Shown here piece after piece: positions 1-7,901 of a stretch of 64,000 bases of DNA. The notes under the pieces were generated by a model that did no database searches, was not told where the DNA came from, and saw only the letters and a list, made by a program, of their open reading frames with translations. Origin of the DNA: Mucilaginibacter straminoryzae (lineage in GTDB: Bacteria > Bacteroidota > Bacteroidia > Sphingobacteriales > Sphingobacteriaceae); the NCBI RefSeq assembly GCF_022953055.1, contig NZ_JALJEJ010000008.1, positions 124,001 through 188,000 on the forward strand. The letters are read 5' to 3'. Each line of letters starts with the position of its first letter. The first letter of the stretch is position 1. The position numbers and the translations under genes are program-made.

Positions 1-135
1 TACCTTTGGTAGACTAAAGACAATGAGATAAAGGATTAAGGACGGTTGAAAGATAAAGACCGAACCACAAACTAATTAGATGATATTCTTTTGTCTATAG
101 TCTTTCGTCATTAAGTCCAAAGTCTGCTTACGCAC
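1..135. repeat. Intergenic spacer of purine-rich word repeats
   Basis: No gene is seen. The left part is made of short related words (AAAGAC, AAGGAT, AAGGAC) and the right part of their approximate complements (GTCTTT, AAGTCC, AAGTCTG), so the spacer could fold into a long imperfect hairpin. The same vocabulary recurs downstream of folD near 38970-39015. It lies just downstream of the minus-strand DUF502 gene and may help end transcription there. Confidence 0.45.
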
Positions 136-738
136 CTATTTTTCTTCCAAGCCGCTTACACCGCCAGAGATTACAAACTTCATCATTTGGGCGGCGCTCT
201 TATCCAGTACTTTTACTTTATCCGCAGGGACAATCATCACTTCACCCGCAAAGGAATACGACCAGGGAAAATAAACGGCAACGTCATCAGCTAACCCAAG
301 CGAGGTCAGGTCTTTCTGGGTAAGAAAACCGATACGTTTCACCCCCATTTCATTAATGGTTACCAAAACCGGTTCGCTGAATTTCTTTTCTTCCCCTACA
401 AATGCTTCTGTTAAATCTTTAATGGATGAGTACAGAAACTTGAACAGTGGCAACCGGTTCAGCCAGCGGTTAAACCAATTTTTGATGGGGTCAGTCACTA
501 CAGTAGTTACCAGCACACCGGCGAGTAAAATTACCACCAATACACTTAGGATACCCATTCCAGGGATGTAAACCGGCTTACCTGTTTTAGGGCTAACCCA
601 TAAAATATCGCTCAGGTTCAGGGCTTTGTCAATACTCAGTACGGCCCAGATAATCAGGAATAATGCAGCGCCAAGAGGTACCACCACTAACAGCCCTTTG
701 GCAAAATAGCGAAGTATAGCACCGGCAAATTTATTCAT
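136..738 (-). CDS. DUF502 family membrane protein
   Basis: A 200-residue integral membrane protein of the DUF502 family, which has no established biochemical role. Two hydrophobic segments are visible, at about residues 15-36 and 58-82, followed by a soluble C-terminal domain carrying the family-like stretch around PVLVTINEMGVKRIGFLT. The length is typical of the family. It lies 15 bp downstream of murF-alr on the same strand and is probably co-transcribed with it. The family call rests on overall sequence pattern and topology, not on a catalytic motif. Confidence 0.85.
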   Translation of the reverse strand: MNKFAGAILRYFAKGLLVVVPLGAALFLIIWAVLSIDKALNLSDILWVSPKTGKPVYIPGMGILSVLVVILLAGVLVTTVVTDPIKNWFNRWLNRLPLFKFLYSSIKDLTEAFVGEEKKFSEPVLVTINEMGVKRIGFLTQKDLTSLGLADDVAVYFPWSYSFAGEVMIVPADKVKVLDKSAAQMMKFVISGGVSGLEEK

Positions 739-753
739 AACGAGGAAAAGAAT

Positions 754-3216
754 TTACTCGTAAAAGTACACTCTTTTTACCCGCTGCGAAATATTTGTTA
801 GTATTTCGTAAGGAATGGTGCCAATTTGTTTAGCCAACACATCTATCCCGTGCTTTTCATTGAAGACGATTACTTCGTCACCTTCTTTCACATCCACATC
901 GCTCACGTCGATCATGCACATGTCCATCGCGATATTGCCTACGGTAGGCACCAATGTATTCTTCACCAGCATTTTACCTACCCCATTACCAAACGCACGT
1001 AAGTAGCCGTCGGCATAACCAATGCGCACAGTGGCAATCTTACCATCTTTATTCAGCTTGCCTAAACGACTGTAACCGATGGTCTCCCCCGCAGGCAGAC
1101 GCTTGATCTGCGAGATACTGGTCTTTAAAGTAGCCACCTGCTGCAGCCCGTTCAGATGACTTGGCATCGCGGCGTCTACACCGTAAAGCCCGATACCCAA
1201 CCTTACCATATCATACTGCGCCATGGGCCAGCGGATAATCGCCGACGTATTACAAATGTGGCGGATAAACTTATAGCCTAATGCTTGTTCTATTTTAAGA
1301 TATGCCTTTTCATAACGCTTCATTTGTTTAAGCGTAAATGCATCGTGCTCCGGCGCATCAGAAGCTACCAGGTGCGAGAAAACTGACTTCACGCGGATAT
1401 AGCGAATATCTTCCAGGAAATCGCACAAGGTATCAATCTCATGGTCTTCAAAACCCAGGCGGTGCATCCCGGTATCAATCTTCAGGTGTACCGGGTAATG
1501 CGAGATATCCTGCTGATAGGCAAAGCGCACAAAATCGTCCAGCATATTAAAGCTATAGATCTCGGGCTCCAGGTTATGCTCCACCATTTTATCAAATGCA
1601 GCAGCCTCGGGGTTAAGCACCATGATTGGCAGGGTAATGCCGCTTTCACGCAGGGCAACGCCCTCGTCTATGTAAGCCACGGCCAGGTAATCTACCTTGG
1701 CATATTGCAGCACGTTAGCAATCTCGAAGGTGCCGCTACCGTAAGACGATGCCTTAACCATAACCATCATTTTCACGTTCGGGTATAGTTTTGAACGGTA
1801 AAAGTTCAGGTTATTGATCATGGCATTCAGGTTCACTTCCATCTGCGTGCCATGTGCCTTTTGCGATAAGGCCCTGCTAATGCGCTCAAATTCGAAGCTC
1901 CGCGAACCTTTGATCAAGATCGTCTCCCCGCTAAACTCCAGATCACTTAAACGCTTTAATAACGTTTGGGTATCGGGATAAAAATGCTTTTTCAGGATAT
2001 CGAAATAGTCCTGGTATTTAGATATGGCTTCACCTACCCCAATAAACTTGTCGATCTTTTTATCCTTCACCATATCGGCCACCTGGCGGTACAGATCTTC
2101 CTGCTTTAAGCCGGATTGGTAGATATCTGAAAGGATCAGTGTTTTGGTTTGGTGCTGTTTCTGCTGGTTCAGGTAGTTCAGCGCAATCTCCAGCGAATTG
2201 ATGTCAGAGTTGTACGAATCATCAATGATGGTACAATCATTAATGCCGTTCTTCAGCTCAAGGCGCATACTCACCGCTGAAAGATGCTCGAGCCGTTTAT
2301 CTATCTCTGCGGCTTCGTAACCAAGCACCAACATAGTGGCCCAGCAGGTAATAGCATTTTCAACAGAAGCTTCATCCAGAAAAGGGATCAGCGCTTCTAT
2401 CTCCTTCCCTTGGTACCTGGCCCGCATATAATATTTTTTGGCGATCACCGTTTCGCTGAATACATACAGATCAGCCTCGCGTGATTTACGGCTCCAGGTA
2501 AACTGTTTAGGTGTGGGAAGATCTTTTTTATAATCGAGCAATTGATCATAGTTATAGATCATCAGCCCCGCATGCTTAAACAGCTTGAACTTTTCCAGCA
2601 CCTTTTCGCGCCGATTGGCAAAACCTTCATCATGCGCAGTGCCGAGGTGGGTAAATATCCCTATAGAAGGTTTGATCATGTTCTCGAGCGCGTCCATTTC
2701 ACCAACGGTAGAAATACCGGCTTCAAAAATACCGAGGTCGTTATCTTTAGTGATCTGCCATACGGAAAGCGGCACCCCTACCTGCGAATTGTAGCTTTTG
2801 GGGTTACGCACAATATTTTTGTCTGCAGCCAGCAATTGGTAAAGCCATTCTTTTACGATGGTTTTGCCGTTGCTGCCGGTAATACCGATCACCTGCAAAT
2901 CAAACCGTTTACGGTGATAAGCGGCAAGCGTATGTAAAGCCTGCAGCGCATCTTCTACTTTAAGAAAGTTGGCACCAGAAAGCCGGTCGTCCTGCTCATG
3001 CTCCACTACAAAACTACGGACACCGGCATTATAGGCTTCGCGGATGAAATCGTGCCCGTCTCTTCTTCCCCTTAACGCAAAGAACAAACCTTCAGCCGGG
3101 TTTATTACCCGGCGGCTGTCCGTTAGCAATACGCTTACGGTAGCTTCCCTGACTATTGGTCCTTGTCCATTGATGATCTGGCGTACTTCTTTAATAGAAT
3201 ACAAACTGCTGAGCAT
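754..3216 (-). CDS. murF-alr: Bifunctional MurF / alanine racemase fusion
   Basis: A fusion of two peptidoglycan precursor enzymes. The N-terminal MurF part (about residues 1-450) joins D-Ala-D-Ala to UDP-MurNAc-tripeptide; its ATP-binding GITGSNGKT is at residues 111-119. The C-terminal part (from about residue 455) is a PLP-dependent alanine racemase with the PLP-lysine region VKASSYGSG, so one chain makes D-alanine and uses its dimer. This fusion is known in Bacteroidota. I chose the ATG at 3216 (820 residues) because the family sequence begins there; an upstream in-frame TTG at 3288 would overlap the divergent recX start. MurF acts in the cytoplasm at the last soluble precursor step. Confidence 0.93.
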   Translation of the reverse strand: MLSSLYSIKEVRQIINGQGPIVREATVSVLLTDSRRVINPAEGLFFALRGRRDGHDFIREAYNAGVRSFVVEHEQDDRLSGANFLKVEDALQALHTLAAYHRKRFDLQVIGITGSNGKTIVKEWLYQLLAADKNIVRNPKSYNSQVGVPLSVWQITKDNDLGIFEAGISTVGEMDALENMIKPSIGIFTHLGTAHDEGFANRREKVLEKFKLFKHAGLMIYNYDQLLDYKKDLPTPKQFTWSRKSREADLYVFSETVIAKKYYMRARYQGKEIEALIPFLDEASVENAITCWATMLVLGYEAAEIDKRLEHLSAVSMRLELKNGINDCTIIDDSYNSDINSLEIALNYLNQQKQHQTKTLILSDIYQSGLKQEDLYRQVADMVKDKKIDKFIGVGEAISKYQDYFDILKKHFYPDTQTLLKRLSDLEFSGETILIKGSRSFEFERISRALSQKAHGTQMEVNLNAMINNLNFYRSKLYPNVKMMVMVKASSYGSGTFEIANVLQYAKVDYLAVAYIDEGVALRESGITLPIMVLNPEAAAFDKMVEHNLEPEIYSFNMLDDFVRFAYQQDISHYPVHLKIDTGMHRLGFEDHEIDTLCDFLEDIRYIRVKSVFSHLVASDAPEHDAFTLKQMKRYEKAYLKIEQALGYKFIRHICNTSAIIRWPMAQYDMVRLGIGLYGVDAAMPSHLNGLQQVATLKTSISQIKRLPAGETIGYSRLGKLNKDGKIATVRIGYADGYLRAFGNGVGKMLVKNTLVPTVGNIAMDMCMIDVSDVDVKEGDEVIVFNEKHGIDVLAKQIGTIPYEILTNISQRVKRVYFYE

Positions 3217-3274
3217 ACTGCTAATTTGAGGATATTTATGCCAAATAGACGAATTTACGCTTACTTTAGTTTTG

Positions 3275-3760
3275 ATGGACGAACCCAAAGCAAGAAAAAA
3301 AATTACCGATCCGAAAACAGGGCTCGCTAAAGCCGAACATTACTGCGCTTACCAGGAACGTTCGCAACAAGAAGTGCGCGACAAGTTATATGAATGGGGG
3401 CTGTACCCCCAGGATATAGAACAAATTATATCCCAATTAATTGCAACTAACTTTTTAAATGAGGAACGTTTTGCCAAAGCATACGCACAGGGGAAGCTAA
3501 ACCAGAAAGGCTGGGGTAAAATAAAAATAAAGCAGGGCCTGAAACTGAAAAGAGTGTCAGATCCGCTGATAAAAAAAGCGCTGCTTTCACTAGACCTTGA
3601 TGATTATTTAGCAGTGCTGAAGAAGATTTTAGAAAAAAAACGACGGTTGGTTACCGAAAAAGATGCCTTTAAACGCCATTATAAGCTTAAACAGTATGCT
3701 TTATCACGGGGTTTTGAGATGGACTTAATTTTAGATGTTTTGAAAACCAACGACTTATAA
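3275..3760 (+). CDS. recX: RecX family regulatory protein
   Basis: A 161-residue RecX-like protein, a family that modulates RecA filaments during recombination and SOS repair. It shows the three-helix repeat pattern of the family (AEHYCAYQERSQQEVRDKL, then LNEERFAKAYAQGKL, then a third repeat near the C-terminus). It is transcribed divergently from murF-alr with only about 58 bp between the preferred starts, so the two promoters must overlap. The ATG at 3275 is preferred over the adjoining TTG at 3272. recA is not in the window. Confidence 0.85.
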   Translation: MDEPKARKKITDPKTGLAKAEHYCAYQERSQQEVRDKLYEWGLYPQDIEQIISQLIATNFLNEERFAKAYAQGKLNQKGWGKIKIKQGLKLKRVSDPLIKKALLSLDLDDYLAVLKKILEKKRRLVTEKDAFKRHYKLKQYALSRGFEMDLILDVLKTNDL

Positions 3761-3789
3761 AAAAGTTTAAAAAAATTTAATATTAGCTC

Positions 3790-3819
3790 TTGCAGAAAGC
3801 CAGTTTCTCCCTATATTTG
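3790..3819 (+). promoter_or_regulatory. Bacteroidota-type promoter of tRNA-Gly
   Basis: TTG at 3790-3792, a 19-nt spacer, and TATATTTG at 3812-3819 match the Bacteroidota sigma-ABfr consensus (TTTG/TTG, about 19 nt, TAnnTTTG). Transcription would start near 3825, some 40 nt before tRNA-Gly. Confidence 0.7.
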
Positions 3820-3865
3820 CATCACCAAAACGGAAGACACCTGCTAAGGCAAGGGTCAAACAAAA

Positions 3866-3938
3866 GCGAAAGTAGCTCAGTTGGTAGAGCACAACCTTGC
3901 CAAGGTTGGGGTCGCGAGTTCGAATCTCGTCTTTCGCT
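3866..3938 (+). tRNA. tRNA-Gly (GCC)
   Basis: A 73-nt cloverleaf. Acceptor arms are GCGAAAG (3866-3872) and CTTTCGC (3931-3937) with discriminator U at 3938. The anticodon arm is CAACC-TTGCCAA-GGTTG, giving anticodon GCC, and the T-arm is GCGAG-TTCGAAT-CTCGT. CCA is not encoded. It is followed by its own terminator. Confidence 0.96.
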
Positions 3939-3942
3939 CTCG

Positions 3943-3974
3943 AATCCCTCTCGAAAAAAGAGGGATTTGTTTTT
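3943..3974 (+). terminator. Rho-independent terminator after tRNA-Gly
   Basis: The stem AATCCCTCT / AGAGGGATT (3943-3951 with 3959-3967) is followed by TGTTTTT, directly downstream of the tRNA. Confidence 0.75.
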
Positions 3975-4009
3975 AAAAGGTAAATTACTAATTTGGTTTA
4001 GTAATTTGA

Positions 4010-4088
4010 ATCACCTGCTCGGCCCCGATTATCGGGGTAATAGACACGTCCCGATTTAAATCGGGATGATCCTAAAAGAAAGTGCGGG
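4010..4088 (+). pseudogene. Degenerate tRNA-Leu-like copy with palindrome replacements
   Basis: This stretch aligns in order with the intact tRNA-Leu at 4107-4179. Both start ATCACCTGC, both carry TAGACACG at the end of the D-arm, both then have a hairpin of about 18 nt followed by TGATCCT, and both have GTGCGGG. In this copy the D-arm is replaced by CCCCGATTATCGGGG and the anticodon arm by TCCCGATTTAAATCGGGA, so there is no anticodon loop and no T-arm. It cannot be a working tRNA. Seen: the collinear blocks. Inferred: descent from a tRNA-Leu duplication. Confidence 0.5.
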
Positions 4089-4113
4089 ATAAAGCACTTT
4101 AAAATTATCACCT

Positions 4114-4199
4114 GCCTGGGTGGTGGAACTGGTAGACACGCAGGACTTAAAATCCTGTGATCCTTAAAGATCGTGCGGGTTCGATTCCCGCCCCAGGTA
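4114..4199 (+). tRNA. tRNA-Leu (TAA)
   Basis: An 86-nt class II tRNA. Acceptor arms are GCCTGGG (4114-4120) and CCCAGGT (4192-4198), discriminator A at 4199. The anticodon arm is CAGGA-CTTAAAA-TCCTG, giving anticodon TAA. A long variable arm (GATCCTTAAAGATC region) and the T-arm CGGG-TTCGATT-CCCG are present. Its 3' half is duplicated 334 bp downstream. Confidence 0.95.
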
Positions 4200-4335
4200 C
4201 AAAGCCGCAAATTGCGGCTTTTGTTGTTTTATGCCTTTTTATACCTACATCCTTCAATCACAAAAAAACGGTCACTTTTATGTTGGGCATACTGCAAATC
4301 TTGATGAACGTTTAAATCGTCACAATAACGGTTTT
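4158..4335 (+). repeat. Direct repeat copy 1: tRNA-Leu 3' part + terminator + GIY-YIG 5' part
   Basis: This 178-bp stretch recurs at 4492-4669, exactly 334 bp downstream, with two mismatches that I can find (at the GGTCAC/AGTCGC position). It starts inside the variable arm of tRNA-Leu and ends at residue 35 of the GIY-YIG protein. Confidence 0.95.
4202..4223 (+). terminator. Terminator after tRNA-Leu
   Basis: The stem AAGCCGCAA / TTGCGGCTT is followed by TTGTTGTTTT. It sits between the tRNA and the GIY-YIG gene and is copied with them at 4536-4557. Confidence 0.75.
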
Positions 4336-4494
4336 GTAAAAGCTACAAAAGGAAAAGGCCCGTGGATGATTGTCTACACTGAAGAATACAGTACGAAACT
4401 AGAAGCTAACCAGCGGGAAATTTATATCAAATCAATGAAAAGTCGGATATTTATTAAGAAGCTGATAGACACGTCCCGATTTACATCGGGATGA
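4231..4494 (+). CDS. Small GIY-YIG nuclease family protein
   Basis: An 87-residue single-domain GIY-YIG protein of the small COG2827-like group. The core reads YTYIL at residues 4-8, then FYVG at 17-20, the catalytic arginine region DERLNRH near 25-31, and the metal-binding glutamate region EANQREIYIK near 58-67. This fold makes DNA breaks in homing and repair nucleases; the function of the small group is not established. The gene starts 7 bp after the tRNA-Leu terminator. Its last residues (from about DTSRF) are encoded by tRNA-Leu-derived sequence including TCCCGATTTACATCGGGA, so the C-terminus is a junction product. A truncated copy follows. Confidence 0.88.
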   Translation: MPFYTYILQSQKNGHFYVGHTANLDERLNRHNNGFVKATKGKGPWMIVYTEEYSTKLEANQREIYIKSMKSRIFIKKLIDTSRFTSG

Positions 4495-4533
4495 TCCTTA
4501 AAGATCGTGCGGGTTCGATTCCCGCCCCAGGTA
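4465..4533 (+). pseudogene. Partial tRNA-Leu copy with replaced anticodon arm
   Basis: ATAGACACG, then the palindrome TCCCGATTTACATCGGGA in place of the anticodon arm, then a perfect copy of the variable arm, T-arm and acceptor 3' strand of tRNA-Leu to the discriminator. The 5' acceptor strand and D-arm are missing, replaced by the 3' end of the GIY-YIG gene. Not a functional tRNA. Confidence 0.75.
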
Positions 4534-4669
4534 CAAAGCCGCAAATTGCGGCTTTTGTTGTTTTATGCCTTTTTATACCTACATCCTTCAATCACAAAAA
4601 AACAGTCGCTTTTATGTTGGGCATACTGCAAATCTTGATGAACGTTTAAATCGTCACAATAACGGTTTT
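4492..4669 (+). repeat. Direct repeat copy 2 of the tRNA-Leu/GIY-YIG unit
   Basis: The second copy of the 178-bp unit at 4158-4335, including the terminator at 4536-4557. Identity stops sharply at 4669, after which the sequence is unrelated to the first copy. Confidence 0.95.
4565..4669 (+). pseudogene. Truncated GIY-YIG gene copy
   Basis: It encodes the first 35 residues of the upstream GIY-YIG protein with two substitutions (GH to SR after QKN). The frame then runs into unrelated sequence and stops at 4756. The catalytic glutamate half is lost, so it should be inactive. Confidence 0.85.
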
Positions 4670-4828
4670 TGGTACCATATAATAAAACTATTGGAGGCAA
4701 ATACACGCCTGGCGTTTTCAATTCCTGATATTTTCTTTACTGTCGTAGCTTATTAAGATGATATATTTCTCAGCCTTGTGCAACGTTTGGTGACGCTATC
4801 ACGTCTTACAGACACATCGATCATCATA

Positions 4829-5944
4829 ATGAAACTAATAAAACAGGTTATTTGCCTACTATTTATGCTTGTTATAAGCTTAAATGTAGTTGCCCAAGAA
4901 GCTGAAAAATGTAATTGCAGCGAAATTATCAGCTTTTTAGCAGACAAAATTTCGAAGGACTACAGTGGCTTTACTACAAAAGTAAATACAGGAAACCGCC
5001 CATTATATAACAGAATATTAGATTCGGTATCTCTAAAAGCAAAGCGCACAGATAACATTGACAGTTGTTACCTGTTGACCAAGCGATTAACCGGCTTTTT
5101 TAAAGATTTGCATCTTCGTACACAATATAAGTGGCAATACAGAGATAAATACCCCGAGCGTATGCTTGCTTTAAAGCGGCAGTTGAAAATCAGTGACACC
5201 TCTACTCCGAGGGTCAACACTAAAACCACTATGCTGACGCTTGATGAAAAAACGCTTCTCTTATGTCTACCCTCCTTTCAAAGCGAGCAAAAACCCATAA
5301 TCGATAGTATTCTTAATGCCTATAAGAGCCGGTTGGCAAAAATACCGAACCTCGTAATCGATTTGCGTGACAACGACGGTGGATACGATTACACATACAG
5401 CAACTTACTTCCTTATATTAATAAAAATCCCTATCTGGTTCATTATTATGAAATCCTGGCTTCGGATGATGCAATTGAACTTTACGAAAGCAGTCGGGAC
5501 AATGCTCAACTGAATCAAGCAACAAGGGATTATTTTGCAAGGGCAGTAGAAATAATGAAAGTTAACAAGGGTAAGTTCGTCAGTCTATCAGGGAAGCGGA
5601 TTGACACCATTAAAACGCAGAATAACTCTAACTACCCCTTGCGTGTGGCCATAATAACCAATCGGGGAACGATGAGTGCGGCCGAGAATTTAGTAGCTAT
5701 CGCCCGGCAAAGTAAACGTGTAACCGTGTTTGGTGATAATACAGGAGGAGCCATTGATTATACCGAAGTGCTTTGGTTAGACGTACCCGCATTTCCAGAT
5801 CTTCAATTGATCGTGCCGGTACAACGGTCCACAAGACTTCCTGAACAACCACTTGACAATGTTGGTTTTGCACCGGATGTCAGATTAACATCCAATGAAG
5901 ATGCCTACAAGACCATCCAAAAATGGCTCAACGGGAAACATTAG
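4829..5944 (+). CDS. Secreted S41 family peptidase
   Basis: A 371-residue exported protein with signal peptide MKLIKQVICLLFMLVISLNVVAQ and a C-terminal S41 (tail-specific protease type) domain. The domain shows LVIDLRDNDGGY, the nucleophile region TNRGTMSAAEN, and FGDNTGGA. No PDZ domain is obvious. It likely acts in the periplasm or at the surface; the substrate is unknown. I took the ATG at 4829 rather than an upstream TTG at 4778 because the signal peptide begins there. It lies in the accessory stretch after the broken GIY-YIG copy, and a second S41 gene lies at 8376. Confidence 0.85.
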   Translation: MKLIKQVICLLFMLVISLNVVAQEAEKCNCSEIISFLADKISKDYSGFTTKVNTGNRPLYNRILDSVSLKAKRTDNIDSCYLLTKRLTGFFKDLHLRTQYKWQYRDKYPERMLALKRQLKISDTSTPRVNTKTTMLTLDEKTLLLCLPSFQSEQKPIIDSILNAYKSRLAKIPNLVIDLRDNDGGYDYTYSNLLPYINKNPYLVHYYEILASDDAIELYESSRDNAQLNQATRDYFARAVEIMKVNKGKFVSLSGKRIDTIKTQNNSNYPLRVAIITNRGTMSAAENLVAIARQSKRVTVFGDNTGGAIDYTEVLWLDVPAFPDLQLIVPVQRSTRLPEQPLDNVGFAPDVRLTSNEDAYKTIQKWLNGKH

Positions 5945-6352
5945 TTTAACTTATAATGTACCTTTAGCAGGGCGCTATGTTATGCTTTTTAGCTGCGTTT
6001 GCTGATTGCCAATTGTTTTGTGCGCTAAGCTGGACTAGTACCGTTCATCCTGCATGTTCTGTTCGTAGCCCAGGTGATCAACTCGTCTCCGGGTTTATAC
6101 CGACCATGCCAGGGCATTTGTTGCTCGCCTATACTTTCTTGGTGGATTTATAATTTCTATTGAACATATTTGGATAAACTTCCCGCCATCCGCGATATTT
6201 GATGGGTTTAAATGCCCGAGAAGCGCTATATGTTCGAAAAATAATCTGAAAACTATATATTTTGTACCCCGATTTCCGCGGTTGTTTTTATAGCCTTGCC
6301 ATCCGGCTCCGCACACTTTTCCGACGGCGCCCCAACTTTTCTGATTGAACCG
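5945..6352. other. 408-bp spacer with no recognised gene
   Basis: Between the S41 gene and the convergent thioredoxin-like gene I see no RNA gene, clear terminator or convincing coding sequence. A short minus-strand open frame (6095-6316) gives no recognisable protein. The stretch may be decayed accessory DNA. Confidence 0.4.
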
Positions 6353-7576
6353 TCATTTAAACCTACTTAGTAATTTTTTGGTATATTGATTTGATGCCAG
6401 TTGATCCGCCCGCGAGGCCCATTTTGCGGCATCGCGCAGCGCCGGGTCATTCGGCGGCAGTAAATCGACAAAAGCAAGCGCCGTCTCGTAAAGGATACTG
6501 GCTGCATTTCCCGAATATTGCCTGGCCGCCATTTTTTTCTCTTCAGCGAATCCCGGTATTCTGGTGCTGTCCTGCTTACCACTGAGGAAAGGTTCCATCA
6601 CCTGTTCGAACATAAGCTTGTCCTGTTGCCGGGCGAAATTCGTATCTATCACCATCTGGGTAGCAGCCAGCCTGTATCCTGCTTTCTTTAAACCATCTTT
6701 TAGCCCCAGTTTGCGACAATGATAAAGCGCAGTACGATCATAGCTTAGCTGTTTCGCTTTATTCAATAGCGGGTAGATCTTTTCTGCAACAGCCATTGCT
6801 TTTACGGCGGTCTTTGTGTCGCCATTTTTCACGGCATCTCCCCAAGCAAAGTACAAATGCTGGTCGAAGAATTCGTTGGCGGCTATGTCACGCTTTGCGG
6901 AGGTAAATATGGACAGATGGTTTGCTATCAACGGCATAGCTTCCGACCAGGTACGGCCAGAGTTATCCAGTAAAAATCGGACTTCAGCGCTATCAATATC
7001 CTTCTTTTTAAGCGAAACTGTGTAGGCTTTCAGCACGTCCGCATTATCCAGTTGGAATTTTGTACGTAACTCAAGATACTCTTTTAAAAAGGCTTTTTGA
7101 CGTTCGCCCTTAAGGAAGCGGGTTTCCATAACGCTGAGCTTGACAGACGCATCACTTTTCTCCAAAGCGGCTTTTCCAATCTCAATGAATTGGGAAGCCT
7201 CCATAAAATCAGTGTTCCGGCTGCGAATTGTGCCGTCTGCATTTAAAAAAAGCCAGGTTGGGTAAGCTTTCACGCCATACTGTTTTGCAAGCGCAGGCCC
7301 CTCTCCTTTTTCAGCGTTAAGACGATAGGATATATAATATCTATTGTAGAATGTCCCAACTCCTTGTTGAATAAAAACTTCCTGTTCCATGCGTTTACAT
7401 GGACCGCACCAATCGGTATAAACATCCACGAATACTGGCAACTTCTTTGCCTTCGCCTCAGCAAGCACCTCATCCCAACTGCCCTTAAAAAAATCGATCC
7501 CTTGCGCTGCGGTCTGAGCAAATGCGCAGGCGGAAAGGCCAGCAATGAGCATGCAGCAAACAATAAGTCTATTCAT
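6353..7576 (-). CDS. Exported thioredoxin-domain protein
   Basis: A 407-residue protein with an N-terminal export signal, then a thioredoxin fold of the DUF255/thioredoxin_7 type: PVFVDVYTDWCGPCKRMEQEVF with the redox pair C57-C60. Residues 160-407 form a mostly helical region without a domain I can name. The sequence around LSAC near residue 17 could be a lipobox, so it may be a lipoprotein instead of a soluble periplasmic protein. It probably acts in thiol-disulfide exchange in the cell envelope. It faces the S41 gene and its upstream side abuts the decayed GIY-YIG scar. Confidence 0.8.
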   Translation of the reverse strand: MNRLIVCCMLIAGLSACAFAQTAAQGIDFFKGSWDEVLAEAKAKKLPVFVDVYTDWCGPCKRMEQEVFIQQGVGTFYNRYYISYRLNAEKGEGPALAKQYGVKAYPTWLFLNADGTIRSRNTDFMEASQFIEIGKAALEKSDASVKLSVMETRFLKGERQKAFLKEYLELRTKFQLDNADVLKAYTVSLKKKDIDSAEVRFLLDNSGRTWSEAMPLIANHLSIFTSAKRDIAANEFFDQHLYFAWGDAVKNGDTKTAVKAMAVAEKIYPLLNKAKQLSYDRTALYHCRKLGLKDGLKKAGYRLAATQMVIDTNFARQQDKLMFEQVMEPFLSGKQDSTRIPGFAEEKKMAARQYSGNAASILYETALAFVDLLPPNDPALRDAAKWASRADQLASNQYTKKLLSRFK

Positions 7577-7719
7577 AATTTAGTTATGATGTGTTTTGAC
7601 AAACCGAATCTTCGGATATAAGTTATCAAATTATATTTAACAATAACGCTATATTAGCGCAAATCCAGTCGTAATTGCCATTTCATACCTTAGAAGCTAA
7701 AATGATTGGAAATTTTGGC

Positions 7720-7842
7720 GCCGCAACTGCGGCTTTTATTAGTTTATGTCCTTTAACCTAAATACTCTAGTCGTAAAAAAGCGGTCCGCGTTAGGTTAGG
7801 CACATTGCGAATTTTAATGCACGTTTCAACCGTCACAATAGC
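7720..7842 (+). pseudogene. Decayed third copy of the terminator + GIY-YIG start
   Basis: GCCGCAACTGCGGCTTTT, then TTTATG and about 95 bp aligning along the first third of the GIY-YIG gene (GTAAAAAAGCGGTC, GTTAGGCACATTGCGAATTTTAATG, then ACGTTTCAACCGTCACAATA). By eye roughly three quarters of positions match, with small indels that break the frame. No tRNA part is recognisable upstream. It appears to be an old remnant of the element at 4158-4669. Confidence 0.7.
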
Positions 7843-7901
7843 TTCTTGCTAACCCTGTGCTTCCTGCTTAGCTTTCTTTCAACAAAAGTATTGATGAGCT
7901 A

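Noticed and set aside
3790..4059. An 89-residue protein through tRNA-Gly
   Set aside because: The frame is the antisense-free read-through of the tRNA and its terminator, with no family resemblance.
6095..6316. A 73-residue protein on the minus strand
   Set aside because: The predicted protein has no recognisable motif, signal or family pattern and lies in a spacer that looks decayed.
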